A DNA stretch of 64,000 nucleotides from assembly GCA_025454405.1 (NCBI GenBank), contig JALOON010000016.1:1-64000 (forward strand), in the 5' to 3' direction. A program made the position numbers and the translations under genes. Below, piece by piece: positions 42,167 through 51,175 of this stretch. Source of the stretch: Oscillatoriaceae cyanobacterium Prado104. GTDB lineage: Bacteria; Cyanobacteriota; Cyanobacteriia; Cyanobacteriales; Microcoleaceae. Position 1 is the stretch's first letter; every line of letters starts with the position of its first letter. Under the pieces are notes generated by a model. That model had not been told where the DNA came from, made no database searches, and saw only the letters and a list, made by a program, of their open reading frames with translations.

Positions 42167-43795
42167 ATGAAAAAAGACCTCTGGTATAAAAACGCAATTA
42201 TCTACTCCCTCGATGTTGAAACTTTCATGGACTCGGACGGCGATGGTGTAGGCGACTTTCAAGGACTTAACAACCGCCTGGACTATTTATCTGGATTGGG
42301 AATTACTTGTTTGTGGTTGTTGCCATTTTATCCTTCCCCCAATCGCGACAACGGTTACGATGTGATGGATTACTACAACATCGATCCGCGACTGGGAACT
42401 CTGGGAGATTTTGTCGAGTTCATGCACGAAGCAGGAGAAAGAGGGATTCGCGTACTGATCGATTTGGTAGTAAATCATACCTCCGATCGACATCCTTGGT
42501 TTCTGGCAGCCAAAAGCGATCGAAACTCCAAGTATCGCAATTATTATGTGTGGTCGGAGAATCCACCCAAAACCGATCCAGAACAGCTCATCTTTCCCGA
42601 TGTCGAGGATAGCATTTGGGAGTACGACGCACAAGCAGAAGCTTATTATTTGCATCACTTCTATAAAGAACAGCCCGATCTGAATATTGCCAATCCGGCG
42701 GTACGAGAAGAAATCTGCAAAATTATGGGTTTCTGGTTGGAATTGGGCGTGTCTGGATTTCGCATTGATGCTGCGCCTTTTTTAATTAAAGGCCTTGGTA
42801 TCGAAGGTGCTGACCCCAAACAAATGCAAGCCTTCCTGACAGAAATGGAAGAGTTTGTGTCATCGCGTCAAAGCAATGCGGTGTTGCTAGCGGAAGCAAA
42901 TGTTGCTCCCGATCGCATTCCAATTTACTTTAACAATGGCGACAGAATGCACGTTCTGTTTAACTTTTTGCTGAACCAGCATCTGTTTTTAGCCTTGGCG
43001 CGTCAAGAAGCCGCCGCACTGCACGATGGACTAAAAATTTTACCGGATATTCCGCCTGTTTGCCAGTGGTTGAATTTTGTGCGCCACCACGATGAATTGA
43101 CGTTAGATTGCATTAGTTCATCAGAAAGAGATGAAATTTTTGCCGCCTTTGCGCCTGAGGAAAAAATGCAAATTTTCGGGCGCGGAATTCGCCGTCGCTT
43201 GCCGCCGATGTTGGGAGGGAATCGCCGCCGGATCGAACTTGTCTACAGTTTGCTATTCTCTTTGCCCGGTACGCCGATGCTGCGCTACGGCGAAGAAATT
43301 GGCATGGGCGACGACCTTTCCTTGGAAGGTCGAAACAGCGTCCGCACGGTGATGCAATGGTCTGATGCGCCGAATGGCGGCTTCTCGACGGCTGCAATTG
43401 ATGCCCTTGCCAGACCTGCGATCGCCACCGAAGAATACGGTTATCAAAAAGTTAATGTCGCAGCAGCGCAGCGCGATTCTAATTCATTAATTAACTGGAT
43501 CGATCGGGCGATCCGCATCCGCAAACAATGTCCTGAGTTGGGTAGGGGTAATTGGCAGATTTTGGAAACAGATTCTCCCTCGGTTTTTGCCCACTGCTGC
43601 GATTGGGAAGGTCGCACAGTTATGGCAATTCACAATCTAGCGGACAAGCCTTGTACTGTTAGGCTTAAATCTCACAAATACACCCATCTTTTTGATTTAT
43701 TTGGCGATCGCCTGTATGAATCTCTCGATCCAGAATCGCCATCTATTCCCTTAGAAGCTTATGGCTATCGTTGGTTTCGAGTCAAGGGTTTGTAG
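42167..43795 (+). CDS. GH13 alpha-glucosyl hydrolase/transferase (trehalose synthase-like)
   Basis: A 542-residue enzyme starting at ATG 42167 with GAGGAAAG 8 nt upstream; earlier in-frame ATG and TTG codons lack this. The GH13 barrel motifs are present: VLIDLVVNHTSDRHPW (region I), GFRIDAAPFL (region II with nucleophile Asp), LLAEANVAP (region III Glu) and FVRHHDELTLD (region IV). DLWYKNAIIYSLDVETFMDSDGDGVGDF is typical of the trehalose-synthase branch (maltose-trehalose interconversion), although this member lacks the extra domains of fused forms. The TAG stop is read from a GGTTTGTAGTGAGG repeat. It may act in compatible-solute metabolism. Confidence 0.85.
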   Translation: MKKDLWYKNAIIYSLDVETFMDSDGDGVGDFQGLNNRLDYLSGLGITCLWLLPFYPSPNRDNGYDVMDYYNIDPRLGTLGDFVEFMHEAGERGIRVLIDLVVNHTSDRHPWFLAAKSDRNSKYRNYYVWSENPPKTDPEQLIFPDVEDSIWEYDAQAEAYYLHHFYKEQPDLNIANPAVREEICKIMGFWLELGVSGFRIDAAPFLIKGLGIEGADPKQMQAFLTEMEEFVSSRQSNAVLLAEANVAPDRIPIYFNNGDRMHVLFNFLLNQHLFLALARQEAAALHDGLKILPDIPPVCQWLNFVRHHDELTLDCISSSERDEIFAAFAPEEKMQIFGRGIRRRLPPMLGGNRRRIELVYSLLFSLPGTPMLRYGEEIGMGDDLSLEGRNSVRTVMQWSDAPNGGFSTAAIDALARPAIATEEYGYQKVNVAAAQRDSNSLINWIDRAIRIRKQCPELGRGNWQILETDSPSVFAHCCDWEGRTVMAIHNLADKPCTVRLKSHKYTHLFDLFGDRLYESLDPESPSIPLEAYGYRWFRVKGL

Positions 43796-43806
43796 TGAGG
43801 ACTTTA

Positions 43807-43937
43807 GGGCGTGTTTTCAAACTACTCTTTAAGATCCCGATCCCCCTAAATCCCCCTTAAAAAGGGGGACTTTAAGACTCTTGCTCCCCCCTTTTTAAGG
43901 GGGGTTGGGGGGGATCTAAGGGTTTGAAAACACGCCC
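43807..43937. mobile_element. 131-bp MITE-like element inserted in a palindromic repeat, TA-flanked
   Basis: The perfect 16-bp termini GGGCGTGTTTTCAAAC (43807-43822) and GTTTGAAAACACGCCC (43922-43937) extend inward as imperfect complementarity around two poly-C/poly-G hairpins (CCCCCTTAAAAAGGGGG type). The dinucleotide TA lies immediately outside both ends (43805-43806 and 43938-43939). Removing the element plus one TA restores GGACTTTAGTCCGC, the centre of the dispersed palindrome. A TA duplication is characteristic of IS630/Tc1-mariner transposition, so a MITE mobilised by such a transposase is the best reading. It encodes nothing. Confidence 0.75.
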
Positions 43938-43939
43938 TA

Positions 43940-44217
43940 GTCCGCTATCAACGGGCACCGCACCCCACTCACAGGCAGTCTCCCTACCAACGATCGACTA
44001 TCGACTATCAAACGATTTTAGATTTTAGATTTTAGATTGGGGGATTGAAGATTCTCGATCGTCAACTATTAACTCTTCCTTCTTCCTTCTTCCTGATGAC
44101 TGATAACTCATGAAACAGCTCGATAATTCATCCGTGTATCCGTGTAATAATCCGTGTCGTGCCTTCCTTCTTCCTTCGTGACAACTATCAACTATCGACA
44201 TTACTCAATTTTAAATT
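43940..44217. repeat. Spacer with short simple repeats
   Basis: AGATTTTAGATTTTAGATT (about 44017-44037), CTATCGACTATCAAACG-type and TTCCTTCTTCCTTC motifs. No gene. Confidence 0.55.
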
Positions 44218-45207
44218 ATGGCAAAGATTGGATATCACGCTTCCCACGAACAATTTAAACCTAGCGAACTGCTGAAATACGTTCAAATGGCAGAACAAGC
44301 TGGCTTTACCCATGTTTTATCATCCGATCATTTCCACCCTTGGAGTGAAGCGCAGGGACAAAGTGGTTTTGCTTGGTCTTGGTTGGGTGCAGCAATGCAA
44401 GCAACACCGGCACTTTCCTATCGGGTTGTTTGCGCTCCCGGACAGCGGTATCATCCTGCAATTATTGCTCAAGCTGCGGCAACTTTAGCCGAAATGTTTC
44501 CCGATCGTTTTTGGCTGACTGTTGGTAGCGGTCAAGCATTAAATGAAAGAATCACCGGGGATAAATGGCCTTGCAAGAGCGATCGCAACCTTCGCCTTAA
44601 AGAATGCGTCGATATCATCCGCACCCTGTGGGCAGGAGAAACTGTCACCCAACGCGGTTTAGTTGATGTCGAACAAGCAAAACTTTATACCCGCCCGGAA
44701 AAATTACCCTTGATTGTTGGTGCGGCTATTACACCCCAAACTGCCGAATGGTTGGGAAGTTGGGCAGATGGTTTGATTACCATTTCTCGCCCTCCCGAAA
44801 AACTCAAAACAGTCGTCGATGCGTTTCGTAGAGGTGGCGGTGAAGGAAAGCCAATGATTTTAAAAGTACAGCTTTCTTATCACCCCGACGAAAACACTGC
44901 CAAACACAAAGCCCACCAACAATGGCGCAATAACATTTTCAAAAATATCTTGATGACCGAATTGCGAACCCCCGAACAATTTGATGCTGCGGGTGAGTTT
45001 GTCCAACCAGATGAATTATACGAACATGTTCGGATTTCGGCAAATACCCAGCAACATATTGAATGGTTGCAAAATGATATCGAATTAGGGTTTGACGAAC
45101 TGATTTTGCACAATGTTAACCGCGACCAAGAGCAGTTTATTGAGGTGTTTGGCGAAAAAGTAGTGCCAGCGCTAACAACAATTCGAGCCGATCGCATCCT
45201 GGGGTAA
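44218..45207 (+). CDS. LLM-class (TIGR03885-type) flavin-dependent oxidoreductase
   Basis: A 329-residue luciferase-like monooxygenase fold: KIGYHASHEQFKPSELLKYVQMAEQAGF at the start, LSSDHFHPW, FWLTVGSGQALNERITG and PLIVGAAITPQTAEWLGSWADGLIT are characteristic. This group uses FMN or possibly F420; the TIGR03885 branch is annotated as non-F420. It follows the GH13 gene in the same direction, an arrangement suggesting a functional link, but the spacer is over 400 bp. Confidence 0.8.
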   Translation: MAKIGYHASHEQFKPSELLKYVQMAEQAGFTHVLSSDHFHPWSEAQGQSGFAWSWLGAAMQATPALSYRVVCAPGQRYHPAIIAQAAATLAEMFPDRFWLTVGSGQALNERITGDKWPCKSDRNLRLKECVDIIRTLWAGETVTQRGLVDVEQAKLYTRPEKLPLIVGAAITPQTAEWLGSWADGLITISRPPEKLKTVVDAFRRGGGEGKPMILKVQLSYHPDENTAKHKAHQQWRNNIFKNILMTELRTPEQFDAAGEFVQPDELYEHVRISANTQQHIEWLQNDIELGFDELILHNVNRDQEQFIEVFGEKVVPALTTIRADRILG

Positions 45208-45374
45208 TCCTCTAGAGAGAGTCTTGGAGTGCGATCGCGCTGACTAATTTACCTAGCTGGAGGGATGTCAAAAATTGCTGAACTTCAGAAATTAAATATA
45301 GGAGAAATATCTCTACCCAATTGTGAGGCGGCTGGAATACGCAACTGGGTCTAAATTGTATACAAAAGAAACAT

Positions 45375-46223
45375 ATGACACAGCGCAACTCACCCACCGA
45401 TAACATCAAACAACCAGTCCGGCGCGCAACTTCTCATCCTTGGTTCGATCGACTGGCAAGACTGGGATATGCCGCCAAAGGCTTAGTTTACTTTATAGTC
45501 GGTTTTCTAGCGGCACAAGCAGCTTTTGGCAGTGGCGGTAGAACCACAGATAGCAGCGGTGCGCTAACAACAATTGTCACCCAACCCTTCGGAAAATTCC
45601 TGCTATTTCTTGTCACAATTGGCATTATTGGGTACGTACTTTTGCGAATTTCTCAAACGATTCTCGACCCAGAACACGCTGGTGAAAAAATGGATGCCAA
45701 GCGAATTGCTCAGCGTCTGGGCTATGCTTTCAGTGCGCTAGCTTATTCAGGTTTGGCGCTAACTGCTGTCAAATTAATTATCGGTTCGGGCGGTAGCAGT
45801 GGCAATGCAACTGAAGATTGGACGGCTCGATTTTTAGCGCAACCTTTCGGACAGTGGTTGGTAGGATCGGCCGGGGTAATAGTTATTGGGATCGGTTTTT
45901 CTTATCTCTACGAAGCTTATAAAGCCAAGTTTCGCCGCCATTTAAAACTCAGTCAAATGAGTCAGGCAGAGCAAACTTGGGCGGTGCGGTTAGGTCGGTT
46001 TGGCATTGCAGCCCGCGGCATTGTGTTCGCGATTATCGGGCTTTTCTTAATTCAAGCTGCCAAACAATCGGATGCCAGTCAAGTTAAAGGATTTGGTGAA
46101 GCGCTAGCAATTCTGGCACAACAACCTTTCGGTCCTTGGTTGTTGGGAATTGTCGCTTTAGGTTTGATTGCTTATGGCATCTACTCGGTAGTTGAAGCTC
46201 GTTACCGACAGATTGTGCGTTGA
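45375..46223 (+). CDS. DUF1206 membrane protein with three repeats
   Basis: A 282-residue protein of three DUF1206 units, each with two membrane helices and an RLGYAAKGLVYFIVG, RLGYAFSALAYSGLA or RFGIAARGIVFAIIG start. Each unit contains AQPFG or TQPFG before its second helix. The function is unknown. Confidence 0.85.
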   Translation: MTQRNSPTDNIKQPVRRATSHPWFDRLARLGYAAKGLVYFIVGFLAAQAAFGSGGRTTDSSGALTTIVTQPFGKFLLFLVTIGIIGYVLLRISQTILDPEHAGEKMDAKRIAQRLGYAFSALAYSGLALTAVKLIIGSGGSSGNATEDWTARFLAQPFGQWLVGSAGVIVIGIGFSYLYEAYKAKFRRHLKLSQMSQAEQTWAVRLGRFGIAARGIVFAIIGLFLIQAAKQSDASQVKGFGEALAILAQQPFGPWLLGIVALGLIAYGIYSVVEARYRQIVR

Positions 46224-46253
46224 AAAAATGATGAATATTTCAATTAAACTATC

Positions 46254-46412
46254 TTAGATAGTGTTCGATCGATTACCAGCAATCAAAACGGTTTGTAGTG
46301 CGGACTTTAGTCCGCTCCAATGTTGCGGGCTAAAGTCCGCACTACGAACTATCTTATCGGGTTCTTTAGTGAGTTACAGAGAAACCCGGTTTCTTAAAGA
46401 AACCGGGTTTCT
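46254..46412. repeat. Composite repeat copy plus 33-bp palindrome
   Basis: At 46254-46349, AGATAGTGTTCGATCGATTACCAG leads into the inverted pair GTTTGTAGTGCGGACTTTAG / CTAAAGTCCGCACTACGAAC. At 46380-46412, two perfect 16-bp arms (AGAAACCCGGTTTCTT and its complement) surround a single A. Both lie after DUF1206 and before the convergent SLH gene and could terminate transcription. The rest of 46413-46681 holds TTCCTTCTTCC simple repeats. Confidence 0.8.
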
Positions 46413-46681
46413 GGCGTGTAGTTCACAAACTTGAAAATTGCTGTAAATCCCCGTATATTTCATCGGACTGCGAACAGCAGACCACTATCAACTGTCAAAC
46501 AATTTGCGTTTGCGATTTGCAATTGATATTTAGGATTTGAAATTGGGAGAATTTTTCCTTCTTCCCTCTTCCTTCTTCCAACTTATATCTTCCTCTACTA
46601 ACCGAGCAATTGCAAACAATCCATCCGCTACATCCGCTACAAAATCCGTTGCCGAACTTCCTTCTTCCTTCGTATCAACTG

Positions 46682-47656
46682 TCAATTATTAGGAATGTAC
46701 TTGACAGCCTCCGGGTTTTGCAGCGGTTCTATCTGGCCTCGATCGACCAAAGCTTGATGAATTAATGCCGTCGCACTCCCCCGACTTAGCAACTCGTTCG
46801 GATTGAGAACTCTCGGATCTGGATAGTTGACCGCTATCTTTGCTTGCGTCGCTGCTGCTACTGGATTAACAGCATCTTTAGGAATGCGATCGGCATCTTT
46901 ATAGTACGATTGAAGAAACTCTAATGCCGAAATTCTAGGCCGATCGTTAGTAGTAGTTGTTGTTGTTTGTGGAACAGCATTAGCAGGTGCAGGTGCAGGC
47001 GCGGGCGCGGGAGGTTGCTGCGCGATCGCGGGCAATATAGGCTGCATTAAAACAGTTCCGGCAAGGGGAAATGCCAAACGGTTTCTCGCAATTCTCCGAC
47101 GTTGATTTGCTGGAGTTCGATCTGCTGGAGTTGGACTTGTTGGAGTCGCAGCAGCTCGATTTGTTGGGGTAACAGGGCGATCGAAATCTATATTTAAACC
47201 CCTCATTAACACAACTAATGCTTGTGCCTTAGTTAAGGGTTGCTTCGGACGAAACTCATTGCCGGGAAAATTATTCATAAATCCCATTTCATAAGCTTCT
47301 TGAATCGGAGTTTCTGCCCAATAGTTTTGAGGCACATCCTTAAAGTAACTGCCACTCGGTATGTTTCTAATCCTGGATCGATCGAAAGCTTGGCGGATCA
47401 TCGCCGAAAATTCATCCCGATCCACGGCTTGTGTCGGTCTAAATGTTCCGTCTGGATATCCGGTAACAATGCCTTTTTCAGTTAAGGATTGAATAAACGG
47501 ACGCGCCCAGTAATTAGCTGGAACGTCAGGAAATGTCGATCGAGCTTGTTGGGCTACCGCTAGTTGAGAATCTCTGAAAAAGCTAGCGGCACTCACACTA
47601 AATGTTAAAGCAAAAACTGCTGCACCTATTAAGGATAATGGCTTGCGATTTGACAT
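46682..47656 (-). CDS. Exported SLH-domain protein
   Basis: A 324-residue protein. The start at ATG 47656 is supported by GGAGG 9 nt upstream and a following signal peptide (SLIGAAVFALTFSVSAASFF); the open frame extends 90 codons further upstream without such signals. Two SLH motifs are clear (FPDVPANYWARPFIQSLTEKG and FKDVPQNYWAETPIQEAYEMG, each followed by a (P/N)xGxFRP-type ending). A Pro/Ala/Thr-rich linker and a final region with degenerate SLH features (PDPRVLNPNELLSRG) follow. SLH domains anchor proteins to cell-wall polysaccharide. The stop lies in an AATTGACAGTTGA repeat. Confidence 0.85.
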   Translation of the reverse strand: MSNRKPLSLIGAAVFALTFSVSAASFFRDSQLAVAQQARSTFPDVPANYWARPFIQSLTEKGIVTGYPDGTFRPTQAVDRDEFSAMIRQAFDRSRIRNIPSGSYFKDVPQNYWAETPIQEAYEMGFMNNFPGNEFRPKQPLTKAQALVVLMRGLNIDFDRPVTPTNRAAATPTSPTPADRTPANQRRRIARNRLAFPLAGTVLMQPILPAIAQQPPAPAPAPAPANAVPQTTTTTTNDRPRISALEFLQSYYKDADRIPKDAVNPVAAATQAKIAVNYPDPRVLNPNELLSRGSATALIHQALVDRGQIEPLQNPEAVKYIPNN

Positions 47657-47774
47657 GATAAAATATCCTCCTTTTTTGCTATTTGAGCGGTAGTATTTAG
47701 CTGAGTTTTTCCGCCCATTTGTATCAAAAACACGGTCAAATGCGGTTACAGACTGCTGTTTAAACATTAGATCT

Positions 47775-48113
47775 CGATCTTCCCTAACTCCCCTTAACAA
47801 GCAGAGTGGATTAATTGTCAAAAGAGTAAACCACTGGGGCTGGGTTATTTGCTGACGATCGAATGCAGGAGTTAACTGGTATGTCACGATTAAACGAACC
47901 GAAAAGTAACTCGCTAACATCTTCAAGTTGATTAGCCATAACTCTTAAAGCTTCGGGAAGAGTTCGAGTAGCAATCATCCGAGCTAGAGATATCGAATGC
48001 AGGGGGTAGGATAGTCGATAGCGATCGGAGCGCCCTCGATCGCTATCGACTATATATAATTTACTTTGTAACAATTAATCCACCCTGCTTCTTAAGGGGG
48101 ATTTAGGGGGATC
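47775..48113. mobile_element. Inverted-repeat-flanked MITE-like segment
   Basis: The left arm GATCTTCCCTAACTCCCC to GTGGATTAATTGT (47775-47820) and the right arm ACAATTAATCCACC to GGGGGATC (48068-48112) are about 43 bp long and nearly complementary. They enclose about 250 bp. A small minus-strand frame inside (LPEALRVMANQLEDV) is not recognised. The outer CCCCCTAAATCCCC-type ends resemble the core of the element at 43807. No transposase is present. Confidence 0.5.
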
Positions 48114-48272
48114 TAGGTTCGGCTGTGAACTAAATTTCTCAAGGCTTTTAGACTTGAATTGATACCAATCGGCACTGCCGTGTTCCTACCTCTGCTATGT
48201 ACCGAACATACCTAAAAAGTGCTGTAATTCTAGAGCCCTAGTTCAGTAAAAGAGGTTGACAAAAAGCACTTT

Positions 48273-48497
48273 TTGCGATCGGCTAGCAAAAACCTTCCGA
48301 TCGGTGCACTCGCACAGAATTTGGAACCGAACGATCGCGGGCATTACCCGATCGAGCTGACGGGAGTAGAGTTGGGCGTCTGGTTTGGCAGCTATCAGAA
48401 TCAGACCCAGCATTCGTTGCGTTGGTGGGATAGCGAGGAAATTTGTTGCTCACCTGCAGTGACCGCTTGTCGGTTGGTGAGGGAGTATGTCACATAG
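48273..48497 (+). pseudogene. Degraded Uma2 nuclease (C-terminal fragment)
   Basis: The reading ERGHYPIELTGVELGVWFGSY-like segment (NDRGHYPIELTGVELGVW, then SLRWWDSE) matches the C-terminal part of Uma2 proteins (compare ELGLGIWQGTF and LRWYDASGNWILTP in the intact gene at 11449). At about 48437 the frame shifts: reading on in the next frame gives GNLLLTCSD, restoring the family's WWDSEGNLLLT ending. The catalytic N-terminal half is absent. This is a dead remnant. Confidence 0.6.
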
Positions 48498-48686
48498 CTG
48501 TGTTAAAACAAAAAGAGCGATCGGTCGCTTATTTGCGATCGTAGGGAATCGATAAACCTGACTTATCGCGATCGATCCATCGGACACAATATAACTCTAT
48601 GTTTTGAGGATAGGGAAAGGGGACGATCGAACATTCGAGGCTCTTCCTTCCCAATCAAAAATCGAAAATCGAAAATCGAAAATAGA

Positions 48687-49412
48687 ATGAACACTACACC
48701 AGTTGTTTCAATCAAAAACCTCAATCATTCCTTCGGCGAAGGACAGCTTCGCAAACATACATTATTTGATATCAACCTCGATATTTATCCAGGTGAAATC
48801 GTGCTGATGACCGGACCTTCCGGCTCGGGAAAAACTACACTTTTGACCTTAATTGGGGCGCTGAGATCGATCCAAGAAGGCAGCCTCAAAATTCTCGACC
48901 AAGAATTGCACGGCGCGCGCAAAAGTAAATTAGTTAAAGTCCGCCGCGACATCGGCTATATTTTCCAAGCTCACAATTTGCTCAAATGCTTGACAGCGAG
49001 GCAAAACGTGCAAATGTCTTTAGAATTGCACAACCATCTTTCCCCGCAAGAAACTAACGATCGAATAGAGGGAATGTTGCAAGCTGTAGGGTTGGGAGAA
49101 AGAATAGATTATTACCCAGAGAGCCTTTCCGGCGGGCAGAAACAAAGAGTTGCGATCGCCCGCGCTTTAGTCAGCCAACCGAAATTAGTTTTAGCCGACG
49201 AACCCACAGCAGCACTAGACAGCAAATCCGGCAGAGATGTGGTGGAAATAATGCGGCGTTTGGCCAAAGAACAGCACTGTACTATTTTGCTTGTCACCCA
49301 CGACAACCGCATTTTAGACGTGGCCGATCGCATCATTCACATGGAAGACGGCTACCTCGCCCAAGACACTCCAACTGAGGCAACAACAGCAGCCCCTGTC
49401 CCGGCCAAATAA
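48687..49412 (+). CDS. devA: DevA-type ABC transporter ATPase
   Basis: A 241-residue ATPase of the MacB/DevA group. Walker A is GPSGSGKTTLL, the Q-loop YIFQAHNLL, the signature LSGGQKQRVAIARAL, Walker B LVLADEPTAALD and the H-loop VTHDNRI. DevA energises the DevBCA exporter, which moves glycolipids or other hydrophobic compounds across the envelope with TolC. In the usual devB-devC-devA order the partners lie upstream, but no membrane or adaptor gene is adjacent here (upstream is a Uma2 remnant and repeats). The ATPase must either pair with subunits encoded elsewhere or be an orphan. Confidence 0.85.
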   Translation: MNTTPVVSIKNLNHSFGEGQLRKHTLFDINLDIYPGEIVLMTGPSGSGKTTLLTLIGALRSIQEGSLKILDQELHGARKSKLVKVRRDIGYIFQAHNLLKCLTARQNVQMSLELHNHLSPQETNDRIEGMLQAVGLGERIDYYPESLSGGQKQRVAIARALVSQPKLVLADEPTAALDSKSGRDVVEIMRRLAKEQHCTILLVTHDNRILDVADRIIHMEDGYLAQDTPTEATTAAPVPAK

Positions 49413-49459
49413 GTTTATTTTGCCCGAAATTAAGGGCAATTAGTTCCCAGCAAAGTTTT

Positions 49460-49700
49460 GAATGTTGAGTTGTGAGTTGTGATTTAAGTAAAGTTCGCGA
49501 AAGTTCGCGCACTCAAAACTCAAAACTCACGCACTCCCGAGAAACTCATAACTCATAACTCCCGAAACTTAAAACTCTCTTTCAACTCAAAACTCACGCA
49601 CTCCCGAGAAACTCAAAACTCATAACTCATAACTCCCGAAACTTAAAACTCTCTTTCAACTCAAAACTCAAAACTCAAAACTCAAAACTCAAAACTCCCA
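49460..49700. repeat. AACTCAAA/AACTCATA repeat array
   Basis: Two units of about 70-80 bp (CACGCACTCCCGAGAAACTC to AACTTAAAACTCTCTTTC) followed by a run of CAAAACT heptamers. No gene. Confidence 0.8.
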
Positions 49701-49720
49701 AACAACTATCAACTATCAAC

Positions 49721-50629
49721 TTATTTGCGGGTGCCGGGACGTTTTGCACCTGCTTTTGCAGGACTTTTCATACCAGTTTTGCTGGAACTCTTAGCCGTAC
49801 CTTTTGCAGTTTTTGCACCCTTAATCGCCGTGAGTTGGCTCTCATCAGCAGCAGGTCTGCCCGCAGGCGTTCTCGTAGTTCTAAAGGTTACGTTCACACC
49901 TTCATTTGATTGTTCCAGCACCAACATCGGCGTCGGTTTTGCCTTTTGATCCCATTCAATATGAACGATCCGCCCTTGAATTGTCGGCTGCCAATTGTCG
50001 TGATCGTCCGAAGGACTCAGGTAAGTTTCCAAACAATCAATGATTTGATTGATTGTCGCTGAGGTTGCCTGAGTAGGCAGTTTCATCAGTTTAATTTGAA
50101 TCCGAAACAGCACCCGCTTCTCGATTTTTACTGCCGGATCGCCAGTTTCGTATTCGATGTCAAACATCGAATCCACTTGCCTGCCGGTGCCAGCAGTTCC
50201 GTTTTTATCTCCCACGGCTCCCTGAGTCGGACGGAGAGCTATGCTAATTTTGTCTTTGACTTTTACCTTAATTTGATTCACAATGGCAAAGTGAAAGACT
50301 TCCTCCGCCATTCTCATTCTCAGGTAATCCAAATTAAATTCCCGCGAGTGGATGAGGTCGGGGTTCTTTTCCATTTTTGAGATGGTTTCCAGAGCCATCT
50401 TATATTTTTTCTGGAGCTCTCGGTTTTTAAATTCCTCAAACTTGAGCTTTTTGCTCAAATCGCCGATTTTGAGTTTGGAAAATATTGCTAAACCGACCAG
50501 CAATAACAACAGTAATCCCGAAGTTCCCATTAAGATTTGGTCTAGAGACGGAGATCCCGGTTTAGCTTGTTTGGGTTTGGGAGAGGCTGCTGCCAACCTT
50601 GGTTCTACAAGGATGATTTTGGTTGACAT
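49721..50629 (-). CDS. Hypothetical single-pass membrane protein
   Basis: A 302-residue protein. The N-terminal 30 residues are Pro/Lys-rich, followed by one membrane helix (GTSGLLLLLLVGLAIFSKL) and a coiled coil (about residues 55-90, LSKKLKFEEFKNRELQKKYKMALETISKM). The central globular region contains FHFAIVNQIKVKVKDKI and VLFRIQIKLMKLPTQAT. The tail is Lys/Ala/Ser-rich (TAKGTAKSSSKTG, AGAKRPGTRK), reminiscent of nucleic-acid-binding tails. The family is not recognised. Confidence 0.65.
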   Translation of the reverse strand: MSTKIILVEPRLAAASPKPKQAKPGSPSLDQILMGTSGLLLLLLVGLAIFSKLKIGDLSKKLKFEEFKNRELQKKYKMALETISKMEKNPDLIHSREFNLDYLRMRMAEEVFHFAIVNQIKVKVKDKISIALRPTQGAVGDKNGTAGTGRQVDSMFDIEYETGDPAVKIEKRVLFRIQIKLMKLPTQATSATINQIIDCLETYLSPSDDHDNWQPTIQGRIVHIEWDQKAKPTPMLVLEQSNEGVNVTFRTTRTPAGRPAADESQLTAIKGAKTAKGTAKSSSKTGMKSPAKAGAKRPGTRK

Positions 50630-51175
50630 GGGATGTTAAAGGGTAAAATTTGACCTTATATTTATAGGAGGAGCAAAGGAGAGTTAGCTGTGTGGCTCGA
50701 TCGACCGATATGGAAATTTTCATACCAGAAATCTTGCTACCACCACCTTTCTACGACTCGATTTCTTCAATTAGAAGAGCACCCTCTAACTAATACTTTA
50801 TCTGTAACTGCAAGCAGGTTTCCGAAAATTTCGAGAATCCCTCGATCGCAGCAGCAACAACAAATCCCTAACACTCTGTGATATATTATACCAATCTCGG
50901 TCAAAAAAATGGTCTTTTCTGCGGGCGCAATTTTTAGCAAAATACGAGTTAATGCACATAAACTAATGGTAACTCAGAGATCGATTCCGAAAAACATCCA
51001 GGAGAGCGGCCGATCGCTCGAACATCTAGAGGCGAGAGACCTAATGGTGCTATTTGATACAGGCTCTGAGAGTCCGCAAGCCCTCAAATAAAAACTTGGT
51101 TGGAGAACCCAGCAGCAGTTCGATCGAACAGAATTTCCTCGCTAACAGTGCAATTAATCCCACCCGTACTCGATC
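50630..51175. other. Spacer upstream of dnaX
   Basis: No convincing gene on either strand over 546 bp. A GGAGGAGCAAAGGAGAG purine run lies at about 50667-50683. No promoter could be identified with confidence. Confidence 0.4.

Noticed and set aside
47657-47926. N-terminal extension of the SLH protein
   Set aside because: The signal peptide and GGAGG site place the start at 47656; the extension reads through a MITE-like arm.
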